A stretch of DNA of 64,000 nucleotides from CATQGW01 sp965262235 (GTDB lineage Bacteria > Chloroflexota > Dehalococcoidia > Bin125), in the NCBI GenBank assembly GCA_965262235.1, contig OZ253504.1, positions 1,178,001 through 1,242,000 of the forward strand, read 5' to 3'. The position numbers and the translations under genes were made by a program. This document shows, piece after piece, positions 28,863-37,921 of this stretch (positions are counted from its first letter, which is position 1; every line of letters starts with the position of its first letter). Under the pieces are notes generated by a model. The model was not told the origin of the DNA, searched no databases, and was given only the letters and a program-made list of their open reading frames with translations.

Positions 28863-31285
28863 TGCGAAACGACCGATTCACCGAACAGGCCCAGCAGCTG
28901 CTCGGCCGGAGCCAGCAGCTCGTGCGCGAGAAGCGTCACGCGCAGTGGGATGTCGAGCACCTGCTCGGCGTGATCGCCGACGTCCGCGACGGCCTCGCCG
29001 CTCAGCTGCTCGACGCGCTCGAGATCGATCGCCCGAGCTTCAGCCGCGACGCGCAGGCGGCGCTCAACACCACGCCCAAGCTCTCCTACGACGTGGTCCA
29101 GCTGACGATCACGCCGCGCATCGCGCAGTTGCTCGAACGCGCCAATGTCGAGGCCCAACGCCTCAACGACGAGTACGTCGGCGTTGAGCATCTGCTGATC
29201 GCCACCGCCGGCACGACCGAGGGCGATGCGGCGCGCATCCTCCGCACCCACCGCATCACCACCGAGCGCCTCTACGCAGCGCTGCAGCAGATTCGCGGCA
29301 ACCGCCGCGTTGACGCGCCCAACGCCGAGTCGAAGTACAACGCGCTGGCCCGCTACGCGACCGATGTCACCCGGCTCGCCGCCGAGGGCAAGCTCGACCC
29401 CGTGATCGGCCGCGAGACCGAAATCCGCCGCGTCCTCCAGATCCTCAATCGCCGCACCAAGAACAACCCCGTGATCATCGGTGAAGCCGGCGTCGGCAAG
29501 ACCGCCATCGCCGAGGGGCTCGCCCAACGGATCGCCAGCGGCGATGTGCCCGAGAACCTGCGCGGCAAGCGCGTCATGGCGCTCGACATGGGCATGCTGC
29601 TGGCCGGCGCAAAGTTCCGCGGCGAGTTCGAGGAACGCCTGCAATCGGTCATCGATGAAGTCCGCGACGCCGACGGCGACGTGATCGTCTTCATCGACGA
29701 GCTGCACACCGTGGTCGGCGCGGGCGCGGCCGAGGGCGCGATCGACGCCGCCAACATGCTCAAGCCGCCGCTCGCGCGCGGCGAGCTGCGCGTCGTCGGC
29801 GCGACCACGCTCGACGAATACCGCAAGCACATCGAAAAGGACTCCGCGCTCGAGCGTCGCTTCGCACCGGTCTACCTCGAAGAGCCCTCGCTCGACGAGA
29901 CGATCGAGATCCTCCGTGCGATCCGCCCCCGCTACGAGGCCCACCACAAGGTCTCGATCACCGATGAAGCGCTCGACGCCGCCGCGCGGCTTAGCCACCG
30001 CTACGTCACCGGGCGCCGCCTGCCCGACAAAGCGATCGACCTGATGGACGAAGCCGCCTCGCGCCTCGTGATCGATAACCAGGCTCCGCCCGTCGGCGTC
30101 GCAGACCTGCAGCGCCGGGTCGACGAGCTGCGCGACGAGCAGGAAGCCGCGGCGCAGCGCCAGGACTACGAGGCCGCCGCCCGAATCAAGCAGGAGCTGC
30201 TGCAGATCCTGCAGACCTACCGCGAGGCGCGCGAATCGTGGGATGCCGATCACGCCCAGCGCGACGAGGTCGTCGAGGCCGACATCGCGCAGCTCGTCGG
30301 CGAGATGACCGGCATCCCCGTCTCGCGCATGCTCGCCAACGACGAGAGCCGCATGCTCAAGATCGAAGACGACCTGCACACCCGCGTGATCGGCCAGCAC
30401 GCCGCCGTCTCGGTGGTCGCCGACGCGATCCGCCGCGCCCACGCCGGGCTCAAGGACCCGACCCGCCCGATGGGCTCGTTCATCTTCGTCGGCCCCACCG
30501 GGGTCGGCAAAACCGAGCTCGCCAAGGCCCTCGCCGAGCTGCTTTTCGACACCGAGGACGCGCTCGTGCGCCTTGACATGTCCGAGTACCAGGAGCGCCA
30601 CACCGTCAGCCGGATCGTCGGCGCCCCGCCCGGCTACATCGGCTACGACGACGGCGGCGGCCTCACCGAGCTCGTCCGCCGCCGGCCCTTCCGCGTCGTC
30701 CTGCTCGACGAGATCGAGAAGGCCCACCCCGATGTCTTCAACCTGCTCTTGCAGGTGCTTGACGACGGTCGCATCACCGACGGCCAGGGCCGCACGATCG
30801 ACTTCCGCAACACCGTCGTGATCATGACCAGCAATCTCGGCACCAGCGGCCAGGCCAACAACAATCTGGGCTTCAATCGAAACCACGACGAGCAGACCCG
30901 CACGGCCGAACGAGCGCTGCGCGACTTCTTCCGGCCCGAGTTCATCAACCGCGTCGACGAGATCGTCGTCTTCGACCCCCTCAGCGAAGCCGACCTGCTT
31001 CAGATCGTCGACCTGATCGCGGCTGAGGAGTCGCTGCGCCTGGCCGACATCGGGCGCAGCCTCGAACTGACCGACGCCGCCCGGCGCGCGCTGGCCCGGG
31101 AAGGCCACGACCCCGCCTTCGGCGCCCGCCCACTACGACGGCTCGTTCAGCGGCGGATCGAGAACCCGCTCAGCAAGCTGCTGATCGCCGGCGACTTCCC
31201 CGAAGGCGCAACCATCCGCGTCGACTTCAGCGACGGCGAGTTCAGCTTCGCGGCCGCGCAGGAAGTAAGCGCCGTGGCTGATTAG
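28859..31285 (+). CDS. clpC: Clp ATPase with ClpP-binding loop, ClpC type
   Basis: 808-residue double-AAA+ unfoldase. The N-terminal double Clp repeat (1-145) is followed by Walker A GEAGVGKT at 208-215 and Walker A GPTGVGKT at 545-552. The middle region is short and UVR-like (YEAAARIKQELLQI) rather than the long ClpB coiled coil. LGF at 670-672 sits where ClpP-binding Hsp100 proteins carry their IGF/VGF loop. The length and these traits favour ClpC over ClpB. GGAG stands 8 nt before ATG 28859; a second ATG follows at once. An open frame upstream overlaps dnaJ and hspR and is not coding. Confidence 0.88.
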   Translation: MMRNDRFTEQAQQLLGRSQQLVREKRHAQWDVEHLLGVIADVRDGLAAQLLDALEIDRPSFSRDAQAALNTTPKLSYDVVQLTITPRIAQLLERANVEAQRLNDEYVGVEHLLIATAGTTEGDAARILRTHRITTERLYAALQQIRGNRRVDAPNAESKYNALARYATDVTRLAAEGKLDPVIGRETEIRRVLQILNRRTKNNPVIIGEAGVGKTAIAEGLAQRIASGDVPENLRGKRVMALDMGMLLAGAKFRGEFEERLQSVIDEVRDADGDVIVFIDELHTVVGAGAAEGAIDAANMLKPPLARGELRVVGATTLDEYRKHIEKDSALERRFAPVYLEEPSLDETIEILRAIRPRYEAHHKVSITDEALDAAARLSHRYVTGRRLPDKAIDLMDEAASRLVIDNQAPPVGVADLQRRVDELRDEQEAAAQRQDYEAAARIKQELLQILQTYREARESWDADHAQRDEVVEADIAQLVGEMTGIPVSRMLANDESRMLKIEDDLHTRVIGQHAAVSVVADAIRRAHAGLKDPTRPMGSFIFVGPTGVGKTELAKALAELLFDTEDALVRLDMSEYQERHTVSRIVGAPPGYIGYDDGGGLTELVRRRPFRVVLLDEIEKAHPDVFNLLLQVLDDGRITDGQGRTIDFRNTVVIMTSNLGTSGQANNNLGFNRNHDEQTRTAERALRDFFRPEFINRVDEIVVFDPLSEADLLQIVDLIAAEESLRLADIGRSLELTDAARRALAREGHDPAFGARPLRRLVQRRIENPLSKLLIAGDFPEGATIRVDFSDGEFSFAAAQEVSAVAD

Positions 31286-31288
31286 ACT
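31283..31288 (+). promoter_or_regulatory. TAGACT -10-like element before the second crotonase gene
   Basis: TAGACT overlaps the clpC stop codon and lies 39 nt before the TTG start of the crotonase gene. Confidence 0.4.
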
Positions 31289-31327
31289 CAATAGCGGACG
31301 CCAGCCACCCCCAGACCGGAGCCTGCC

Positions 31328-32149
31328 TTGACGACACTCACCAAACCAACCACCGAGGAACTGCTCGTTGAGCAGCGCGGCCACATCGCGCTCATCACCC
31401 TCAATCGTCCTGAGCGGCTCAACGCGATCACGGTCAAGATGCTCGCCGCGCTGTCCCGGCAGCTCATCGCCTGCCAGCGCGACCCCGAGATTCGCGTGAT
31501 CGTGCTCACCGGCGCGGGCCGCGGCTTCTGCTCCGGGCTCGACCTGGTCGACCAGCAGGCGCGCATGAGCGGCGCCGACGGCGCAGCTGCCGCACCCGCC
31601 GGCTACTCGCTCTTCGACCTGCGCGACGCCCCGCCCGTGGTGCTGCAGAAGATGGACAAGCCCGTCCTCTGCGCGCTCAACGGCCCGGCCGCCGGTTACG
31701 GCATGGACATGGCGCTGCTCTGCGACATCCGCGTCGCCAGCGACCGCGCCAAGATGGGCGCCGTGTTCGCCCGCCGCGGCGTGCTGCCCGAGAGCGGCGG
31801 CACCTGGATCCTGCCCCGCCTGCTGGGCTGGGCCAAGGCCGCCGAAGTCGCCTTCCGCGGCCGCGTGCTCGACGCCCAGGAGTCGCTCGACATCGGCCTC
31901 GTCAACGAAGTCGTCCCGCACGACGAACTGATGCAGCGCACGATGGAGCTCGCCGAGGAGATCGCCGCCAACGCGCCGCTCTCGATCCAGGCGACCAAGC
32001 GCATGATGCGGCTCGGCATGGACGAGCCCTTCGAGGCCGCCGTCGACCACATCTACCTGCAGCTGCTGCCGCTGTTCCAGAGCGACGACTTCAAAGAGGG
32101 CGTGCGCGCCTTCATGGAGAAGCGCGAGCCCATCTTTAGAGGCCAATAA
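31328..32149 (+). CDS. Enoyl-CoA hydratase/isomerase family protein
   Basis: 273-residue crotonase. It has ALITLNRPERLNAI, the oxyanion segment GFCSGLDLVDQ and NGPAAGYGMDMALLCD. The second catalytic position is kept (GVLPESGG, Glu), while the first is Asp (YGMD). The C-terminal EGVRAFMEKREPIFRG tail is typical. TTG start with GGAG 6 nt upstream. A hydratase or isomerase acting on an acyl-CoA is likely; exact substrate unknown. Confidence 0.9.
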   Translation: MTTLTKPTTEELLVEQRGHIALITLNRPERLNAITVKMLAALSRQLIACQRDPEIRVIVLTGAGRGFCSGLDLVDQQARMSGADGAAAAPAGYSLFDLRDAPPVVLQKMDKPVLCALNGPAAGYGMDMALLCDIRVASDRAKMGAVFARRGVLPESGGTWILPRLLGWAKAAEVAFRGRVLDAQESLDIGLVNEVVPHDELMQRTMELAEEIAANAPLSIQATKRMMRLGMDEPFEAAVDHIYLQLLPLFQSDDFKEGVRAFMEKREPIFRGQ

Positions 32150-32229
32150 GCCAGGGCCGCTAACCAGTCGCGGCGACGAACCAGTCAGGGCCGCTGCCAC
32201 CCGGCCCGCCAAACGAGGAGGCCGACACC

Positions 32230-32775
32230 ATGGCCAGCGGACCAGGCCCCGAGGAACGCCAGCGCGTCACCTCTTACATGATCTCCCAGGCCGAGAAATA
32301 CACCTGGCTCGAGCTCTGGCCGCGCGTAGTCGCCGGCCGCCTCGAGTTCCTCAACGCGATCGCACGCGTGACGCCCGAGCAGGCCGCCTTCAAGCCCGCC
32401 GCGGACGACTGGAGCATCGCCGAGGTCGCCCAGCACGTCCTCGACGGCTCACGCCGCACCTTCGAGCTCGTTGAGGCGCTCTCGCAGGGCCGCGCGCCCA
32501 CCGGGGAGGCGCAGGCGATCGGCGCGGTCGACCCCGAGCGTCGCGAAGCGGACCTCGAATGGGACGCCCTGCGACAGCTGGTCGTGCTCGACTCGATCGA
32601 GTTCGCCACCGTCGTTCGCAACGTGCCCGAGCCGCCCAACCTTGAGCGCACCGTCGCGCACGGCTTCTTCGGACCCCTGCACGGCCGCGCCTGGTACATC
32701 TTCCAGCGCGTCCACGACCAGGACCATGCCCGGCAGGTCGCCGCCATTCAGGCGCTGGACGGCTACCCCTCGTGA
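32230..32775 (+). CDS. DinB-superfamily protein
   Basis: 181-residue four-helix-bundle protein of the DinB/YfiT type. Metal-ligand histidines are visible in EVAQHVLDG near residue 60-70 and in the RVHDQDHARQ segment near 160. WSIAEVAQHV is the usual first signature. Relatives include thiol-dependent transferases and many proteins of unknown function. GAGGAGG lies 9 nt before the ATG. The stop overlaps the start of the LLM oxidoreductase gene (GTGA), indicating coupled expression. Confidence 0.8.
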   Translation: MASGPGPEERQRVTSYMISQAEKYTWLELWPRVVAGRLEFLNAIARVTPEQAAFKPAADDWSIAEVAQHVLDGSRRTFELVEALSQGRAPTGEAQAIGAVDPERREADLEWDALRQLVVLDSIEFATVVRNVPEPPNLERTVAHGFFGPLHGRAWYIFQRVHDQDHARQVAAIQALDGYPS

Positions 32776-33824
32776 AGGTCTCGATCGGTCTGCACCGCGA
32801 CCACATCGACGACTGGGACAGCGCCGCGCTGTACGCCAGCGAGGCCGAGAAGCTCGGTGTCGACTCCGTCTGGTCCGCCGAAGCCTGGGGCTATGACGGC
32901 ATCACCCCGCTCGCCTACCTGGCCGGCAAGACCGAGACGATCGGCCTCGGCACCGGCATCATCCAGGGCGGCACCCGCACCCCCGCGCTGATCGGCATGA
33001 CCGCCTTGAGCCTGCAATCGATGTCTGGCGGACGCTTCCGCCTCGGCCTCGGCACCAGCGGACCGCAGGTGATTGAGGGCTTCCACGGCATCCCCTTCGC
33101 CGGCGCCGTCAGCCGCCTCGCCGAGACCGCCGAAATCGTCCGCAAGGTCTGCAACGGCGAGCGCGTCGTGCACGAAGGCCGCCACTACACGCTGCCGCTG
33201 CCCGGCGGCGAGGGCAAAGCGCTCCGCTCCGGCTCCCCGCCCTGCAAGCCGCCGCCGATCTACCTCGCGTCGCTCGGCCGCCGCTCGCTCGAAGTCTGCG
33301 GCGAAGTCGCCGACGGCTGGCTGGCCAGCTCCTTCATCCCCGAAACCGCCGATGTCTTCTTCGACGACATCCGCAAGGGCGCCGAGCGCGCCGGTCGCTC
33401 GCTCGACGACATCAACCTTCAGGCCGGCGGCGCGGTTGTCTTCACCGACGATCCCGAGCAAGTCGCCACGCAGCACGCGCGCGGGATCGCCTTCACGCTC
33501 GGCGCGATGGGCTCGGCCAAGACCAACTTCTACAACGACGCGTTTTGCCGCCAGGGCTGGGCCGACGCCGCCAAGGAGGTCCAGCGCCTCTGGATCTCCG
33601 GCGAGCGTGACACCGCGCGCGACCGCGTGCCCGTCGAGCTGGCGATGAAGATCAACTGCATCGGCAACGACGCCGAGGTCGCCGAGCGGCTGCGCGTCTA
33701 TCGCGACGCCGGCGTGGACACCTTCAGCGCCAACGTCGAGGGCGCAACTGTCCGCGAGCGCCTGACCAACCTCGAACGCCTCATGGCCCTGATCGCCGAG
33801 CTCAACGCCGAGCAGCCCAACTAG
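32772..33824 (+). CDS. LLM-class (F420-dependent type) oxidoreductase
   Basis: 350-residue TIM-barrel oxidoreductase of the luciferase-like class. Features are SVWSAEAWGYDGITPLAYLA, IGLGTGIIQGGTRTPALIGM, FRLGLGTSGPQVIEGFHG and YLASLGRRSLEVCGEVADGW. Many relatives use F420H2; cofE in the same window supports that cofactor, though FMN is not excluded. GTG start inside the DinB stop. Its end overlaps the convergent FG-GAP gene by 4 nt. Confidence 0.87.
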   Translation: MKVSIGLHRDHIDDWDSAALYASEAEKLGVDSVWSAEAWGYDGITPLAYLAGKTETIGLGTGIIQGGTRTPALIGMTALSLQSMSGGRFRLGLGTSGPQVIEGFHGIPFAGAVSRLAETAEIVRKVCNGERVVHEGRHYTLPLPGGEGKALRSGSPPCKPPPIYLASLGRRSLEVCGEVADGWLASSFIPETADVFFDDIRKGAERAGRSLDDINLQAGGAVVFTDDPEQVATQHARGIAFTLGAMGSAKTNFYNDAFCRQGWADAAKEVQRLWISGERDTARDRVPVELAMKINCIGNDAEVAERLRVYRDAGVDTFSANVEGATVRERLTNLERLMALIAELNAEQPN

Positions 33825-35536
33825 CCCCTGATGATCTCAACCTCGTCGTCACCCTCGCGGACGAGAATCCAGCTGTTCGCCGGAACATCCTCGTAGCGCG
33901 TCGAGATCCCCGACGCCGGCCAGAACACCTCCAGCGAGACGCGCTCTGCGCCGCCCACGCCGAAGTGCAGGCGCGGGTCGCTCTGCCCGAGGAAATGCGT
34001 TGAGGCCCCGACCTGCCGCACCAGCGGCAGCATCCCGGCGGCGTGAACGGTGACGCGCGCGCCTGAACCGTCGCGGTTGCTCTGCACGCCCTCAGTTGAG
34101 ACACGCAGCCAGTTGCCGGCCTGCACGGTGTCGTTGCGGAAGAGCAGCGGCGCGGCGCCATTGTTCAGCACCAGGATGTCGAGATCGCCGTCGTTCTCGA
34201 GGTCCAGCACCAGCAGCCCCTTGCCGTCGCCCTTGTCGTCGAGCCCCGTAACTGTGCTGCGGCTGCGGAAGCCGCCCGCGCCGTCGTTCTCCCAATAGCG
34301 CATCGGGTCGGCATCGTGACCCGGCATCATCTCCATGCCGTTGGTCATCACGAGGTCCAGATCACCGTCGTTCTCGGCGTCGAAGAAGGCCGTCCCCCAG
34401 CCCCAGCCGCCGTTGCGCACATTGGCCGCGTCGGTGCGGTCGGAGAAGCGCCGACCGCCCTCGTTGCGATACAGACGGTTCCCGTCGCGCGGGCCCGGCC
34501 CCTCCGTCCCCGGGCTGCCTGAGCTTGTCTGATAGACCGAAGTCACAAACCAATCGAGATCGCCGTCCAGGTCGTAGTCGCCGAAGGTCAGCCCCATCGC
34601 GTTCTGCGCCGTTCCCACCCAGGCCCGCACGGTCCCGTCGGTGAACGTCCCGTCGCCATCGTTCCAGAACAGCCGCGTCGTGCCGAAGTCGGAGGCGACC
34701 GTCAGGTCGAGCAGCCCGTCGCCGTCGAGGTCCACGAAGCCCGACGCGAACGCGAACGTGCCCTCGGTCAGCACGTCCTGCGTCTGCGAGACCACCCCCA
34801 CCATGTTCACACCGGCCTGCATCGTGACGTCCTCGAAGTAGCCCGGCGCCTCGGCGCCGCGGTTGCGCAGCAGCCGCACACCCGTCGAGCCCTCGCCAAC
34901 CAGCTGCGAGGGGCGCCACTCAGTCACGTGCAGATCGATCCAGCCGTCGCCGTCGTAGTCCCCGAACGAGGCGCTGAAGCCCACCCGTTGGTCGCCCGTA
35001 TCCAGCGCCGCGCCACGCGTCATCCCTTCCTCGACGAAGCCGTTCCGGCCCTCGTTGATGAACATCCAATGCCGCGTCCCGCCGACTGTGGTGACGAACA
35101 GATCGAGGTCGCCGTCGTTGTCGATATCGCCCCAGACCGCCCCGTTGGTCGGCTCGCGGAACTCGTCCAGCCCCCAGGCCCGCGTCACATCGTCGAACGT
35201 CCCATCGCCGCGATTGCGCAGCAGCAGGTCGTGGTCGTCGAGCCGCGTGATCACCAGGTCCACGTAGCCGTCGCCATCGAAGTCGCCGGCCGCCGCGCCG
35301 CCCGTCATCCGCTCCGCGTCGCAGAATGTGCCGGTCTCCGTCCCCTGCACGTTGTCGAAGAGGCACTCACCAGGTGGCTGCACCTCGTGCTGCACGAAGC
35401 TCAGGCCCGCCCGCTCGCTGACCTCCACGAAGCGCGTCGCCCGCTCGACGGCCGGCTCGTCGCGGTTCAGCGTGATGACCAGGCCGATCACGATGATCAG
35501 CGCAAGCGCGGCGGCGGTGATGGGGAAGAGTCGCAC
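33821..35536 (-). CDS. Exported FG-GAP/VCBS-repeat protein with C-terminal ASPIC/UnbV domain
   Basis: 571-residue CRTAC1-like protein. An N-terminal signal or anchor (LFPITAAALALIIVIGLVI, 3-21) is followed by about seven beta-propeller blades, each with a calcium loop such as GDFDGDGYVDLV, GDIDNDGDLDLF or VDLDGDGLLDLT. The C-terminal UnbV domain reads NWLRVSTEG... then GASTHFLGQSDPRLHFGVG. Probably surface-attached; adhesion or carbohydrate/protein binding is typical. The GTG start gives the signal sequence immediately. Confidence 0.88.
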   Translation of the reverse strand: MRLFPITAAALALIIVIGLVITLNRDEPAVERATRFVEVSERAGLSFVQHEVQPPGECLFDNVQGTETGTFCDAERMTGGAAAGDFDGDGYVDLVITRLDDHDLLLRNRGDGTFDDVTRAWGLDEFREPTNGAVWGDIDNDGDLDLFVTTVGGTRHWMFINEGRNGFVEEGMTRGAALDTGDQRVGFSASFGDYDGDGWIDLHVTEWRPSQLVGEGSTGVRLLRNRGAEAPGYFEDVTMQAGVNMVGVVSQTQDVLTEGTFAFASGFVDLDGDGLLDLTVASDFGTTRLFWNDGDGTFTDGTVRAWVGTAQNAMGLTFGDYDLDGDLDWFVTSVYQTSSGSPGTEGPGPRDGNRLYRNEGGRRFSDRTDAANVRNGGWGWGTAFFDAENDGDLDLVMTNGMEMMPGHDADPMRYWENDGAGGFRSRSTVTGLDDKGDGKGLLVLDLENDGDLDILVLNNGAAPLLFRNDTVQAGNWLRVSTEGVQSNRDGSGARVTVHAAGMLPLVRQVGASTHFLGQSDPRLHFGVGGAERVSLEVFWPASGISTRYEDVPANSWILVREGDDEVEIIRG

Positions 35537-35595
35537 GGGCTTATCCAGATCAAAGGCTGCATACTGCCGAGGTTCGCACGTCTGGAGGCTACATC

Positions 35596-36876
35596 GTGCC
35601 CAATCATCCCGGTCCGCTCGCAGGTATCCGCGTCCTCGAGTTCTCTCAGATCATCGCCGGTCCCTTCGGCTGCCAGAACCTCGCCGATATGGGCGCCGAG
35701 GTGATCAAAGTCGAGCCGCCCGAAGGTGAAGCCTGGCGGCAGTTCTCGCAGTTCATCCCCGGCGAGTCGAAGTGGTTCCAGTCGCTCAACCGCGGCAAGC
35801 GCTCGCTCGTGCTCGCCATGCGCGACCCCGCCGCGCAGCAGATCGTCCACCGCCTCGTCGCTCAGATGGACGTGGTCGTGATCAACTACCGCCCCGACGT
35901 CGGCGCCCGCCTCGCGATCGACTACGACACGCTCCGCGCCATCAAGCCGGACCTGATCTACGTCGACAACACGGCCTTCGGGCGCCGCGGCCCCTGGGCC
36001 GCGCGACCGGGCTACGACATCGTCGCCCAGGCCGTCTCCGGCCTGATGGCGCTCGATGGCAAGTTCGACCCTGCCAACGGCGCCCCGCAGCCGGTCTCCG
36101 CGCCCGTCGCCGACTACGCAACCGGCATCGCCGTCGCCTGGGGCGTCTGCGCCGCGCTCTTCCACCGCGAGCGCACCGGCGAAGGCCAGATGATCGAAAC
36201 CACCCTGCTCAACTCGGCGCTGGCCCTGCAGGGCAGCCAGGTCATGGAGCTGCCGCTCGCCGACGAGCCCGTCGCTGCTCGGATGGCCAACGTCGCCGCC
36301 CTGCGCGAGCAGGGCGCGAGCTACGCCGAGTTGCAGGAGGCCTACAAGCAGAGCGGCGTGCTCGGCGCGGTCAACATCTACTACCGCTGCTGGGAAACCA
36401 GCGATGGCGCCGTCGCGATCGGCGCGCTCTCACCGTCGCTCTGGGCCAAGGTACGCGAGGCGCTGGAGACCGACTTCCTCGGCTTCGCCGACCCAGCGCT
36501 GGACATGACCGATCCCGAGAGCATCGCCGGTGGCGTCGCCCGCGTGCGCGAGCTGGAGGCCCAGGTCCGCGCCCGCACGACCGCCGATTGGCTACAGCGC
36601 TTCGAGCAGTGCGGCGTCCCCTGCGGCCCGATCCGCTTCGCCGAGGAGCTGATCGACGACGAGCAGCTCAGCGCCAATCACATGATCGTCGAGCTCAACC
36701 ACGACCTCTCCGGCCCGCAGCGCCAGGTCGGCCCGCTCCTCCAGATGAGCGTCACCCCGCTCGAAGCCCAGGCCTCATCCCCACCGCTAGGCCGCGACAC
36801 CGAAGCAATCGTCCGCAGCATCGGCTACAGCGACGCCGAAATCGAGCAGCTGCGCGCCAACGGCGTGATCAACTAG
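35596..36876 (+). CDS. CaiB/BaiF (family III) CoA transferase
   Basis: 426-residue CoA transferase that would move CoA between carboxylic acids through a covalent aspartyl-CoA. The N-terminal LAGIRVLEFSQIIAGPFGCQNLADMGAEVIKVE is diagnostic in outline. The catalytic Asp lies in the VADYATG segment near residue 170, and GEGQMIETTLLNSAL follows. GTG start with GGAGG 7 nt upstream and a CATACT -10-like box at 35560. A single gene, divergent from the FG-GAP gene. Confidence 0.92.
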   Translation: MPNHPGPLAGIRVLEFSQIIAGPFGCQNLADMGAEVIKVEPPEGEAWRQFSQFIPGESKWFQSLNRGKRSLVLAMRDPAAQQIVHRLVAQMDVVVINYRPDVGARLAIDYDTLRAIKPDLIYVDNTAFGRRGPWAARPGYDIVAQAVSGLMALDGKFDPANGAPQPVSAPVADYATGIAVAWGVCAALFHRERTGEGQMIETTLLNSALALQGSQVMELPLADEPVAARMANVAALREQGASYAELQEAYKQSGVLGAVNIYYRCWETSDGAVAIGALSPSLWAKVREALETDFLGFADPALDMTDPESIAGGVARVRELEAQVRARTTADWLQRFEQCGVPCGPIRFAEELIDDEQLSANHMIVELNHDLSGPQRQVGPLLQMSVTPLEAQASSPPLGRDTEAIVRSIGYSDAEIEQLRANGVIN

Positions 36877-36917
36877 CAGACCTCAGCCCCGTCGACGCGT
36901 TGCGTGATCGCCCGCCG

Positions 36918-37022
36918 TTCCGTGTAGGGGCGCTCCTTGTGGGCGCCCTCCGGTGCTGCGATTGACGCGTTCGTGCCGGAGTGCGCGGAATGGGCAACCA
37001 CAAGGATTGCCCCTACACGGAA
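36918..37022. mobile_element. Palindromic MITE-like element (14-bp perfect inverted arms)
   Basis: Arms TTCCGTGTAGGGGC at 36918-36931 and its exact complement at 37009-37022. A second nested pairing lies inside (CCTTGTGG against CCACAAGG). Total 105 bp, no coding capacity for a transposase. It lies directly against a truncated open frame, which suggests it inserted into a gene. Such GTAGGGGC palindromes are dispersed in many bacterial genomes (general knowledge). Confidence 0.7.
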
Positions 37023-37145
37023 TCCGCTGACATCACGGCGGACTGGGACGCACCGGCACGCGTCTGGGCACAGTTCTGCGCCGAGATCAATATCGTGCAC
37101 GTACCGATCGCCCATCCGGTCGTGCAAGGAAGGCTGCTGACGTGA
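36990..37145 (+). pseudogene. 5'-truncated ORF remnant upstream of the DUF1828/DUF1829-like gene
   Basis: Open frame of 51 codons. The first dozen (MGNHKDCPYTES) are read from the palindromic element. The remainder (ITADWDAPARVWAQFCAEIN, then IVHVPIAHPVVQGRLLT) looks like the end of a real protein. Its TGA overlaps the GTG of the next gene (GTGA), the usual spacing of functional operons in this window. The simplest reading is that the element replaced the 5' part of a partner gene. No family recognised. Confidence 0.45.
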
Positions 37146-37921
37146 CAGCCACAGATGTATGCGCATCACTGCGTGACGACCTCCCGTCGCTGTTCAGCTG
37201 TCGGGTCCGAGCGCGCGGGGATGTCCGCGTGAGAACGCCAATGCAGTACCCCGACGGTGGATTCGTCGATGTGTTCGTGGCTGGTGGCGAGAGCGGCCGC
37301 TACCTCGTGACCGACTATGGCGACACGCTCGGCTGGCTGCGAATGAACTCCACAGGAAGCAAGCTCAGCCCGAACCAGCGCGCGATGATTGACGACGTGG
37401 CGTTGACCCTGGGTGTAGAGCTTGACAGCGGACAGCTGGTGATCGCTGGCGATGGCGCACCACTTGCCGATCACGTTCAACGACTTGCGCAGGCAGCTGT
37501 GCGTGTGGCCGATATCTCGTTCACATTTCGAGCGCAAAGCACCGATACCGTTGCCGACGACGTGGATGAATGGTTGCGCAGTCGTTCGTTCGAGGTGCAG
37601 CGAGGCGTGCGCCGGCGCGGCCGCTCAGACCGCGAGTGGTTGATCGACTATGTGGTTCGCGTTGATGACCGCGACTCGTTCGTGTTCCTGCTCAGCAGCG
37701 GCGCGCGCGCGACTGCAAGACGGACCGTTGAACACGTCGTGGCCGGCTGTGTGGATCTGAGCACCTGGCCGCCTGCACCCGGTCAGCGACCCCTGGTTTC
37801 GCTGATCGATGACACAATTGACATCTGGCGAGACGAGGATCTCAGCCTCTTGAGCGACGTATCGGAGCTGGCGATGTGGTCGCGTCGCGATGAGCTTGAG
37901 GCGCTACTGCGGACCGCCTAG
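37142..37921 (+). CDS. DUF1828/DUF1829-like protein
   Basis: 259-residue soluble protein. The N-terminal half matches DUF1828 in outline: DGGFVDVFVAGG, RYLVTDYGDTLGWLRM, then a helical segment and LDSGQLVIAGD. The C-terminal half (WLIDYVVRVDDRDSFVFLLSS) is DUF1829-like. Such genes occur singly or with a small partner in mobile or defence-rich regions; biochemical function unknown. The GTG start overlaps the truncated upstream ORF. Its end overlaps the convergent DM13 gene by 4 nt. GC at third positions is lower than its neighbours, consistent with transfer. Confidence 0.7.
   Translation: MTATDVCASLRDDLPSLFSCRVRARGDVRVRTPMQYPDGGFVDVFVAGGESGRYLVTDYGDTLGWLRMNSTGSKLSPNQRAMIDDVALTLGVELDSGQLVIAGDGAPLADHVQRLAQAAVRVADISFTFRAQSTDTVADDVDEWLRSRSFEVQRGVRRRGRSDREWLIDYVVRVDDRDSFVFLLSSGARATARRTVEHVVAGCVDLSTWPPAPGQRPLVSLIDDTIDIWRDEDLSLLSDVSELAMWSRRDELEALLRTA

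Noticed and set aside
28553..31108. 851-codon open frame antisense to clpC
   Set aside because: It mirrors a GC-rich, strongly coding gene; the protein is Asp/Gly/Val-rich with no domain, and the sense strand is a clear Clp ATPase.
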